Assembly: GCA_964355115.1 (NCBI GenBank)
Contig: CAYHCQ010000176.1
Coordinates: 1-5,920 of the forward strand
Direction of reading: 5' to 3'
DNA: 5,920 bases
Source of the DNA: JANXZO01 sp964355115
Lineage (GTDB): Bacteria > Bacteroidota > Bacteroidia > Bacteroidales > FEN-979
The notes beneath the pieces were generated by a model. It did no database searches, was not told the origin of the DNA, and worked only from the letters and a program-made list of their open reading frames with translations. Shown here piece by piece: positions 1-5,920 of this stretch (position 1 is its first letter; every line of letters begins with the position of its first letter). A program made the translations under genes and the position numbers.

Positions 1-41
1 CCCGAAACCGTTAGGAATCAGGGTTTTCTATTTATCTGGTG

Positions 42-114
<73 letters not shown>

Positions 115-141
115 AGACAACCCAACTTGACATTGGGACGG

Positions 142-170
142 CAAAAGTACAAAGAATTTTTAAAAAACAA
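142..170 (-). promoter_or_regulatory. Bacteroidota-type promoter for tRNA-Phe
   Basis: Read on the minus strand, TTG (168-170) is followed by an 18-nt spacer and then TACTTTTG (142-149). This matches the -33/-7 consensus TTG...TAnnTTTG used by the primary sigma factor of Bacteroidota. Transcription would begin about 5-8 nt downstream, near 134-138, giving a 5' leader of roughly 20-25 nt before the tRNA. The -33 element directly abuts the -7 element of the divergent coaX promoter. Confidence 0.75.
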
Positions 171-178
171 TAACTTTG
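171..178 (+). promoter_or_regulatory. Probable -7 element of the coaX promoter
   Basis: TAACTTTG fits the Bacteroidota -7 consensus TAnnTTTG exactly and lies 19 nt before the coaX ATG, so the predicted leader is only about 12-15 nt. No TTG or TTTG is found 17-21 nt upstream; the positions around 148-153 read tacaaa. The -33 part is therefore poor or missing, and this is a weaker assignment than the tRNA and ppiD promoters. Confidence 0.5.
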
Positions 179-197
179 CGAGAAATTAGGATTGCTT

Positions 198-932
198 ATG
201 GATCTGGTACTTGATTTCGGCAACACTAACAAAAAGCTGGCAGTATTCAAAAACGGCCAGCTGAAGTCGTTGGAGCAATACCCAACCATCAGCTTGGCGA
301 TCGTTAAGGATTTCGTTTTGCGCCACCCGGGAACAGAATCCTGCATCTTCTCCTCCGTCATCCGCCATCCGGCATCTGTAGTCCGTTACCTGAGTAAGCA
401 CTTCCGCCTGATTGAACTCACGGAAAAGACCCCTCTTCCCATCCGTAACCTTTACCGGTCAAAGGCCACACTTGGCAACGACAGGCTGGCAGCGGCAGCC
501 GGCGGTGCCAGCCGGTTTCCCGGAGAAGATGTTCTTGTCATCACGGCGGGAACCTGTATCACCTACGATTTCGTGAACAGTCGAAAAGAGTACCTCGGAG
601 GTGCCATCTCCCCGGGAATCACAATGCGGCTGCAGGCACTGCATACTTTTACGGGGAAACTTCCGTTAATTTCCCTGAAGGCCGGAGAACTGCTCACGGG
701 TAGGGATACAGAGGAATCGATACTTTCGGGCGTACTCACCGGTGCTCATGCTGAAATAGAGGGGGTTATGGAAAGATACATGGCCAAATATCCCGGTATC
801 CGGATAATCCTTAGCGGCGGAGATCAGAAATATTTTGATAAGCGGCTAAAAATTAGCATCTTTGCAGTCCCGAATATCGTCATCCACGGATTATACCAAA
901 TTCTTGATTTTAATGTTCATGGCTCCCAATAG
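198..932 (+). CDS. coaX: Type III pantothenate kinase (CoaX)
   Basis: This cytoplasmic enzyme phosphorylates pantothenate with ATP, the first step of coenzyme A synthesis. The protein has 244 residues, about the usual length for type III kinases. It shows the family's ASKHA-fold motifs in order: the phosphate-binding DFGNTNKK at residues 6-13, the pantothenate-site LGNDR at 92-96 (family GxDR, with catalytic-type Asp95), VITAGTCITYD at 114-124, GGAISPGITMR at 134-144, and SGGDQKYF near 206-213. The third motif is normally DxGT, but here Asp is replaced by Thr116. I chose ATG 198 because AGGA at 188-191 is correctly spaced for it. An in-frame TTG at 192 would leave no spacing. The -7 box at 171-178 precedes it. 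The end overlaps the next gene, which suggests co-transcription and coupled translation. Confidence 0.93.
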   Translation: MDLVLDFGNTNKKLAVFKNGQLKSLEQYPTISLAIVKDFVLRHPGTESCIFSSVIRHPASVVRYLSKHFRLIELTEKTPLPIRNLYRSKATLGNDRLAAAAGGASRFPGEDVLVITAGTCITYDFVNSRKEYLGGAISPGITMRLQALHTFTGKLPLISLKAGELLTGRDTEESILSGVLTGAHAEIEGVMERYMAKYPGIRIILSGGDQKYFDKRLKISIFAVPNIVIHGLYQILDFNVHGSQ

Positions 933-2199
933 ACTGCGAATCTTCCTCTCTCTTGTGCTGATGGTGCTTGGCCTTACCCTTTTCGCCCAGATCAGGATCA
1001 CATCCCCCTATTCCCGTTACGGACTGGGTAACCTGTCCGACAACAGCAACGCATGGAACTTCTCGATGGGTCAAACCGGCATCGGGATGCGCAGTCCATA
1101 CCATATTAATTACCTGAATCCTGCATCCTACATCGCTTTCGACTCCACCTCATTTCTGTTCGAAGGCGGATTCCAGGCTCAGTTCGTAACTCTCTCCTCC
1201 AATTTCCAGAAAACCAACCGTAACTATGCCTCCCTGGGTTACCTTTTGTTCGGGATGCCGGTAACCAAGTGGTGGCGTTCCAGCATTGGCCTTGTTCCTT
1301 ACAGTGATGTTGGTTATAGTGTACTGAACTACGAGGATTATCAGAATTCCGGCACAGTCCTGAGGCTCTACCAGGGTTCAGGCGGTATCAACCGCCTGTA
1401 CTGGGGCAACGCCCTGCGGATTGTCAAAGGCCTTTCGGTCGGGTTCAACATGTCTTACCTCTTTGGCAGCATGATCCGCGAAGCCTCTGTTTATTTCCCC
1501 GATTCCATCTATGCCATGAATTTCAAGGTGCTCAATTATGTTACGGTCAATTCACTCTACCTTAACTTCGGAGTACAATACCGCATGCGCCTGAAAAACA
1601 ACCTCTTTCTGAACCTCGGGGCAATTTTCTCGAACACGACAAGCATGTCAGCCAAAACAGATATGCTTGCCTATACCTTCCTCCTTAGCAACAATGGTGT
1701 TGAATATCCGAAAGATACGCTGGTAAAGGAGCGTGGCTATTCAGGAAAGATCGTCATCCCCATGGTGATCGGCGGCGGATTCTCGCTGGAGCGTCCCGAT
1801 AAATGGACTGTCGGGGTAGATTACCGCTGGCAGAACTGGTCGCAATTCAGCGCCTTCGGACTGAGCGACTCCCTGGTCGATTCGTGGATGGTGAGTGCGG
1901 GCGGAGAGATCACCCCCAACATCGACAACTACGCAAATTATCTTGCCCGCGTACGGTACCGGCTTGGTTTCAACTATGAAAACACCTACCTGCAGCTTCG
2001 TGGCAAAAATCTCACCGCCTACTCGGTGAGCCTTGGACTGGGATTGCCCCTGCGCGGCGTAAAAACCTTGCTGAACCTGGGAGTTTCGGCCGGAATGCGC
2101 GGTACCACCGAACAAAACCTTATCAAGGAGAGTTACATCAAGCTGGTTATCGGGTTTACCATCTACGAGCGGTGGTTTGTGAAACGTAAGTATTTTTAG
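919..2199 (+). CDS. Outer-membrane beta-barrel protein, SPYSRYGLG family, function unknown
   Basis: The protein has 426 residues. A signal peptide has a basic N-terminus (PNRLR), a hydrophobic core at about residues 8-22 and probable cleavage at FA-Q (23/24). The mature N-terminus carries SPYSRYGLGNLS (29-40) and YLNPASY (65-71), a signature I know from uncharacterised Bacteroidota barrel proteins that resemble the FadL-like porin group. The rest alternates aromatic and hydrophobic residues in amphipathic strands. The C-terminus, ERWFVKRKYF, ends in an aromatic residue as expected for BAM insertion. Location in the outer membrane is a firm inference; the cargo or role is unknown. ATG 919 overlaps coaX by 14 nt in another frame. 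ATG 913 (adding Met-Phe) is equally possible, and neither has a Shine-Dalgarno site. The neighbours coaX and lptC suggest a conserved operon and an envelope role. Confidence 0.85.
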   Translation: MAPNRLRIFLSLVLMVLGLTLFAQIRITSPYSRYGLGNLSDNSNAWNFSMGQTGIGMRSPYHINYLNPASYIAFDSTSFLFEGGFQAQFVTLSSNFQKTNRNYASLGYLLFGMPVTKWWRSSIGLVPYSDVGYSVLNYEDYQNSGTVLRLYQGSGGINRLYWGNALRIVKGLSVGFNMSYLFGSMIREASVYFPDSIYAMNFKVLNYVTVNSLYLNFGVQYRMRLKNNLFLNLGAIFSNTTSMSAKTDMLAYTFLLSNNGVEYPKDTLVKERGYSGKIVIPMVIGGGFSLERPDKWTVGVDYRWQNWSQFSAFGLSDSLVDSWMVSAGGEITPNIDNYANYLARVRYRLGFNYENTYLQLRGKNLTAYSVSLGLGLPLRGVKTLLNLGVSAGMRGTTEQNLIKESYIKLVIGFTIYERWFVKRKYF

Positions 2200-2201
2200 C
2201 C

Positions 2202-2759
2202 TTGAAAGCCAACTTTTTCCGCTCCCTCATTTCCCTCCTTCTTTTAATGATTATTGCTTCCTGCAACGATAAAGCAGAGTTGACCGTAAAAGCCAGTCCG
2301 AAAGAGGACGACCCTTTGATGTCGGCCCGTAACATCGAGGTGCTTTTCAGCGATTCGGGCAGGGTTACTGCACGGTTGTCGGGTGCCCTGCTTAACCGGT
2401 ATGGCGGTGAATATCCCTACCTCGATTTCCCGAAAGGATTTAAAATCTATCTGTATGACTCCACCCGGCGGGTATCTTCTACTATTTCCGGAAACCACGG
2501 AATGCGCAGGGAGATGGCCCGCACTATGGAAGCTTGGGGAAATGTAGTTGTACGAAACGAGTCAAAACAGGAACAACTCAATACCGAACATCTTGTGTGG
2601 GACGAGAACCAGCATCGCATCTGGTCGGATGTGAAGGTGAAGATCACCACGCCGGATAAGATTCTCTTTGGCGACGGAATGTCGTCGAATGAAGCCTTCA
2701 CCGAATATGCCATCAAAAACCCTACCGGGCAGATGATGGTGAAAAAAGACTCCATTTAG
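2202..2759 (+). CDS. lptC: LPS export periplasmic factor LptC, predicted lipoprotein
   Basis: LptC passes lipopolysaccharide from the LptBFG transporter to the periplasmic LptA bridge. The 185-residue product is near the family length. Residues 1-20 are a lipoprotein signal (FFR, then a leucine-rich core) ending in a lipobox-like IASC with Cys21, whereas E. coli LptC keeps a transmembrane anchor. The beta-jellyroll region shows the Bacteroidota LptC pattern: YPYLDFPKGFKIYLYD (71-86), AWGNVVV (111-117), LNTEHLVWDENQHRIWSD (126-143), then ITTPDKILFGDGM and a C-terminal YAIKNPTG. The only start that keeps the signal peptide is TTG 2202. The frame is closed by TAA at 2187-2189, and the first internal ATG (Met16) would destroy the signal. 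It begins 2 nt after the upstream stop with no Shine-Dalgarno site, so translation is probably coupled to the barrel gene. Confidence 0.88.
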   Translation: MKANFFRSLISLLLLMIIASCNDKAELTVKASPKEDDPLMSARNIEVLFSDSGRVTARLSGALLNRYGGEYPYLDFPKGFKIYLYDSTRRVSSTISGNHGMRREMARTMEAWGNVVVRNESKQEQLNTEHLVWDENQHRIWSDVKVKITTPDKILFGDGMSSNEAFTEYAIKNPTGQMMVKKDSI

Positions 2760-2802
2760 GGCTGCGAACCACACGAAAGTAGCGAAAGTGAGTTATTAAG
2801 GC

Positions 2803-2833
2803 TTTGTAGTTTCGGTATTTATCTATACTTTTG
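2803..2833 (+). promoter_or_regulatory. Bacteroidota-type promoter for the PpiD-like gene
   Basis: TTTG (2803-2806), a 19-nt spacer and TACTTTTG (2826-2833) form an excellent match to the -33/-7 consensus. The -7 octamer is identical to that of the tRNA-Phe promoter. Transcription would start around 2838-2841, leaving an AT-rich leader of about 20 nt before ATG 2859. This implies that the PpiD-like gene is transcribed on its own, at least partly, rather than only as the tail of the coaX-lptC run. Confidence 0.8.
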
Positions 2834-2858
2834 CACCCTATTTAAAAATTATAGCAGC

Positions 2859-4976
2859 ATGGCGATTATTGGAAAAATCAGAAAACACTCAGGATTAGCT
2901 GTTGTTATCATTGGCGTTGCGATCGCGGCATTCGTTATTGGCGATTTTGGTAAAAAAAGCGCGAGGGGCACCAACGATATAGGCACCGTGGATGGCGAAA
3001 ACATTCCCTACGTTGAGTTCAACACCAAAGTGGACGAGATGCTTACAGCCCAGAAAGAAAATTCGGGGCAGGATAAAATCACCGACCAGGAGACTTATCA
3101 GATCAGGCAACAGGTCTGGACTACAGCCGTAAAGGATATCCTTATGGGTGAAGAATACAGCGAGGTTGGCGTCACCGTCACACCCGAAGAACTTTTCGAC
3201 CAGATCCAGGGGAAACAGCCGCATAAGTACATTCTCCAGTATTTTAAAGATCCCAAAACCGGACAGTACGATCCGGGCATGGTTCTGAATTACCTTAAGA
3301 ATCTCGACAAGATGGAACCGAAAGCCAGGGAACAGTGGCTTCGTTTCGAAAAAGCCATCAAGGACGACCGCCTCGAAACCAAATTCAACAACCTGATCAC
3401 CAAAGGGTATTATGTTCCAAAGGCATTCCTGCAAAAGGAATATGGATTACAAACCCGGTCGCTCAAGGTTCGTTTTGTTGCTCCCAATTATTTTAATATT
3501 CCCGACAGTATCATTAAAATTACCGATGCCGATTATCAGAAGTTCTATGACAAAAACAAGGTCTACTTCTGGCAGGATGAGCCTTTCCGCGATCTCGACT
3601 TCGTGGTATTCGAGGTAAAACCCTCCGATATCGACCGCAAAAGAACTGCCGAAGATGTGGTTCAGCTATACAAGGATTTCCAGACCTCCACCGATGCCCT
3701 GATATTTGCCAACGCCAACTCCGACAATAAGGTCGACACTGCCTTCGTGAAAAAAGGCACTCTGCCCGGAAGTCTCGATTCCCTTATGTTCAATGCCAAA
3801 CCCGGTATATTTGTGGAACCGTTTGAAATGAACAATTCCTGGTATATGGGCAAACTTCTCGAAATGCAGGAGCGTCCCGATTCAATGAACGGCTCGCAAA
3901 TTCTTATAGCCTATGCCGGCACCGGCAACGATGCCATCAAGCGTACAAAAGAGCAGGCCAAGGCCAAAGCCGACAGTATCCTCAGCGTCCTGAAGAAAAA
4001 TGCCGCCGATTTTGCCGATATCGCCCGCGCTACTTCCGACTATCCGACAGTGAAAGATGATGGCGGCGACCTGAAATGGTTCACCGACGGAAATCCCAAT
4101 TTCGGCCCTTTCTTCAATGCCGGTATTACCATGAAGCCCAAAGAGGCTAAGATCATCGAAACCCGCATCGGTTACGCCATCTTCATGATGACCGAAAAGA
4201 CAAAACCCGTGAAAAAGGTGAAAGCCGCGGTGCTCGCCCGTAACATTGAACCCAGTAACCAGACTTTTCAGGACACCTACATGAAAGCCAGCACTTTTGC
4301 AGGACAAAACAAGACTCCCGATGCCTTTGAAAAATCTTCCGCCTCAATGGGATTGCAGAAACGCAATTCTCCCAACGTCAAAGAGATGGATAACTACCTG
4401 ATGGGACTTCCCTCTGCCCGTGAAGTGGTACGCTGGTCGTTTGCCGAAACCACCAAGGCGGGTGAAGTCAGCCCCGTATTCGACCTCACAGGCAAATATG
4501 CCGTAGCTGTTGTAAAGGGCGCCTCGAAAAAGGGACAACAATCCATGGAAGATGTTAAGACCCGCATCGAACCCTCTGTCCGCAATATGAAAAAGATGGA
4601 TATGCTTGCAGCCGACATGACGAAGGCCGTTGCCGTTAATAAAGACATCAATGCACTGGCCGGACAACTCGGCATCAAAGTCGACACCACTGTGCTCACC
4701 TTCGCCGGTTTCGACCGTTCGGCCATCGGCCGGGAAATGGAGATCATCGGAGGCCTTTTCAATGCCGAAAAAGGCAAGATCCTGGGCCCCCTCACAGGTA
4801 ACTCAGGGGTGTATTTTATCCAGGTTGACGAAGTGAACGAATCCCCCGCCAAGGAAGATTTCACCTACGAAATGATGCAGAACAGGCAGCAGTTCGAACA
4901 GCGCGTTGCCAGCTTCATGTATCCTGCTCTGGAAAAATCTGCCAAGGTAACCGATAGCCGGGTTAAGTTCTATTAG
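2859..4976 (+). CDS. Membrane-anchored PpiD/SurA-like periplasmic chaperone
   Basis: The 705-residue protein is a probable inner-membrane-anchored folding factor for exported and outer-membrane proteins. It has a short basic N-terminus (KIRKH), one membrane helix at about 12-30, then a periplasmic part, the topology of E. coli PpiD (623 residues). Residues about 40-190 resemble the helical SurA N-terminal chaperone region. Residues about 346-447 form the parvulin-type rotamase region, with SQILI, a charged helix, FADIARATSDYPTVKDDGGDLKW and ETRIGYAIFMM. The two histidines expected in active parvulins (S-H-I-L and G-Y-H-I) are Gln347 and Ala440, so prolyl isomerase activity is doubtful and a chaperone role more likely. 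Similar beta-hairpin motifs recur at about 315-335, 535-552 and 638-656. ATG 2859 follows a strong promoter and an AT-rich leader without Shine-Dalgarno. I leave the symbol blank because Bacteroidota members are named inconsistently. Confidence 0.87.
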   Translation: MAIIGKIRKHSGLAVVIIGVAIAAFVIGDFGKKSARGTNDIGTVDGENIPYVEFNTKVDEMLTAQKENSGQDKITDQETYQIRQQVWTTAVKDILMGEEYSEVGVTVTPEELFDQIQGKQPHKYILQYFKDPKTGQYDPGMVLNYLKNLDKMEPKAREQWLRFEKAIKDDRLETKFNNLITKGYYVPKAFLQKEYGLQTRSLKVRFVAPNYFNIPDSIIKITDADYQKFYDKNKVYFWQDEPFRDLDFVVFEVKPSDIDRKRTAEDVVQLYKDFQTSTDALIFANANSDNKVDTAFVKKGTLPGSLDSLMFNAKPGIFVEPFEMNNSWYMGKLLEMQERPDSMNGSQILIAYAGTGNDAIKRTKEQAKAKADSILSVLKKNAADFADIARATSDYPTVKDDGGDLKWFTDGNPNFGPFFNAGITMKPKEAKIIETRIGYAIFMMTEKTKPVKKVKAAVLARNIEPSNQTFQDTYMKASTFAGQNKTPDAFEKSSASMGLQKRNSPNVKEMDNYLMGLPSAREVVRWSFAETTKAGEVSPVFDLTGKYAVAVVKGASKKGQQSMEDVKTRIEPSVRNMKKMDMLAADMTKAVAVNKDINALAGQLGIKVDTTVLTFAGFDRSAIGREMEIIGGLFNAEKGKILGPLTGNSGVYFIQVDEVNESPAKEDFTYEMMQNRQQFEQRVASFMYPALEKSAKVTDSRVKFY

Positions 4977-4991
4977 TATAACGGTTTAACC

Positions 4992-5037
4992 AAAAGAAGC
5001 AGGGGCAGCACGACGCGTGTTTGCCCCTGTCTCTTTT
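4992..5037. terminator. Bidirectional rho-independent terminator between convergent genes
   Basis: The core is CAGGGGCA (5000-5007) paired with TGCCCCTG (5022-5029); an inner CACG/CGTG closes over the loop ACG. The stem extends outwards through AAAAGA/TCTTTT with one mismatch, so T-rich runs follow the GC stem on both strands. On the plus strand it ends the PpiD-like transcript, 15 nt after its stop. On the minus strand it ends the T9SS protein transcript, whose TAA stop (5036-5038) lies at the edge of the hairpin's A/T arm. Confidence 0.85.
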
Positions 5038-5920
5038 ATCGCCTCACCACAAGCTTCAATGTTACCGTATGGCGGTCATCTGTAACCTTCACGAACCAGA
5101 CCCCGGGAACCCAGCTGCTCACATCAATCATGCACGATGGATCATTAATCCCCGTGCGCGAGAATACGGTTTCACCAAGATAGTTAACCACTTCGATGGT
5201 TCTGATGGGTGAATTTCCTGTTACTGTAACTGTTTGGCTGGCGGGGTTGGGATAAACCTTCAACCCGCCTGAAGCAACATCGTCCACCCCTTCCCATAAG
5301 ACCACCACCGTATCGGATTCTGCCTCACAAACGAGGGCTCCGCTCTCCGAATCGTTGAAAACCGAGGTCACGTAATATTTATAGAGATTACCCCACCCGG
5401 CATATTCAGAATAATAATTTCCGGTTACAGGTACCGGGGTGCGCAGGGTGAAAGGTCCACCGGTTCCATCGTCGCGATAAACATTGTAGCCGATCAAAAC
5501 ACTGCTGTCCGCCTCATCCGGGCCGGAATCAATATTCACAAGTGCAGTGGCCCGAAGCAGAAACACACTCGGTCCCCATGCCGCAAGTTCCGTCAGCTTA
5601 AACCAGGTAACCCCATCGTAACACCAGGCGAGGTTATCTGCCGAATAGGGACCATCCTCATCGCTCCCCAGGAAATTCGTAAATGAAGCCAGGCTGTTCC
5701 ATGAAACCATGGCCAAAAAGGGACCGTTAAAAGGGATGTCGCCTCCCGCAACATTGATCCAGTTGTCATCCGGAGGAGTAAACGGAGGGCTGCTCCCAAC
5801 AAGGTTGTGCGCCATGTCAAAAACGTCGATTGTCAGCTGTTCATTTCCGTGACCCGGGTTATTCCCGAACCAAAGATCGAACGATTGCAGCACGCCGTTA
5901 GTACCAGGTGAGATGGGAAA
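5036..5920 (-). CDS. T9SS-secreted protein with FN3-like domain and type A sorting domain, 5'-partial
   Basis: The reading frame stays open to the right edge of the window, so only the last 294 residues are seen and the true start is missing. GTG at 5891-5893 is just an internal valine codon. The visible part has three regions. First is a beta-rich jelly-roll-like domain (about 5551-5900; LQSFDLWFG, DNWINV, GPYSADNLAW) of a type often found attached to secreted Bacteroidota hydrolases. Next is an FN3-like domain (about 5300-5497; IGYNVYRDDG, LYKYYVTSV). Last is a type A T9SS sorting domain (about 5039-5263), starting LKVYPNPASQ and ending VTLKLVVRR. The family-level expectation is export by the Sec system, outer-membrane passage through T9SS, and cleavage of the sorting domain. 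Any catalytic domain would lie upstream, outside the window, so the enzymatic role cannot be named. It is convergent with the PpiD-like gene and shares its terminator. Confidence 0.85.
   Translation of the reverse strand, partial: FPISPGTNGVLQSFDLWFGNNPGHGNEQLTIDVFDMAHNLVGSSPPFTPPDDNWINVAGGDIPFNGPFLAMVSWNSLASFTNFLGSDEDGPYSADNLAWCYDGVTWFKLTELAAWGPSVFLLRATALVNIDSGPDEADSSVLIGYNVYRDDGTGGPFTLRTPVPVTGNYYSEYAGWGNLYKYYVTSVFNDSESGALVCEAESDTVVVLWEGVDDVASGGLKVYPNPASQTVTVTGNSPIRTIEVVNYLGETVFSRTGINDPSCMIDVSSWVPGVWFVKVTDDRHTVTLKLVVRR

Noticed and set aside
3..28. A possible terminator hairpin downstream of tRNA-Phe (GAAACC pairing with GGTTTTC)
   Set aside because: The stem is short, bulged and AT-rich, and no T-run follows it within the window. 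I see nothing else in bases 1-41.
192..200. An upstream in-frame TTG start for coaX
   Set aside because: ATG at 198 has AGGA at proper spacing and gives the usual N-terminus beginning just before DFGNT; the TTG would overlap that site.
862..918. A TTG start at 862 for the barrel protein
   Set aside because: It would add 19 polar residues before a clean signal peptide and overlap coaX by 71 nt. ATG 919 or 913 fits the signal peptide better.
2895..3434. A long minus-strand open frame (179 codons) opposite the 5' part of the PpiD-like gene
   Set aside because: It is fully antisense to a well-supported gene, its product has no recognisable motif, and it has no promoter or start signal. It is a shadow of codon bias in the real gene.
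4394..4864. A minus-strand open frame of 156 codons opposite the 3' part of the PpiD-like gene
   Set aside because: Its serine- and proline-rich, low-information product is typical of antisense frames, and the plus strand clearly encodes the chaperone.
5021..5212. A small plus-strand open frame of 63 codons in the right-hand region
   Set aside because: It starts inside the terminator hairpin and is antisense to the conserved T9SS sorting domain.

Overview
The window reads as an ordinary chromosomal stretch from a member of the Bacteroidota, most likely a Bacteroidales-like or related T9SS-bearing lineage. Three things point there. Promoters match the TTG-N18/19-TAnnTTTG pattern of that phylum. 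An outer-membrane protein carries the phylum's SPYSRYGLG signature. The right-hand gene ends in a type A C-terminal sorting domain of the type IX secretion system (T9SS). Shine-Dalgarno sites are weak or absent, also as expected. I see no phage, transposon, CRISPR or plasmid signal.

Layout, left to right. (1) A tRNA-Phe(GAA) on the minus strand (42-114), with its own promoter at 142-170. (2) A divergent plus-strand run of three tightly packed genes: coaX (type III pantothenate kinase, 198-932), an outer-membrane beta-barrel protein of unknown function overlapping it (919-2199), and lptC (2202-2759), which starts 2 nt after the previous stop and appears to use TTG. (3) A 99-nt gap holding a very good promoter (2803-2833), followed by a membrane-anchored PpiD/SurA-like chaperone (2859-4976). 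(4) A strong, symmetrical hairpin (4992-5037) serving as a terminator between convergent transcripts. (5) The 3' part of a T9SS-secreted, FN3-containing protein on the minus strand, whose start lies beyond the right edge.

Apart from coaX (first step of coenzyme A synthesis), the plus-strand genes share an envelope-biogenesis theme: a beta-barrel protein, the periplasmic LPS-transport factor LptC, and a periplasmic folding factor for outer-membrane proteins. The closing T9SS cargo gene is an unrelated convergent neighbour. Nothing here is clearly a new system. The points most worth a second look are the loss of both parvulin histidines in the PpiD-like protein with its four repeated beta-hairpin motifs, an Asp-to-Thr change in a CoaX nucleotide-binding motif, the TTG start of lptC, the abutting divergent promoters, and the uncharacterised barrel protein wedged between coaX and lptC.
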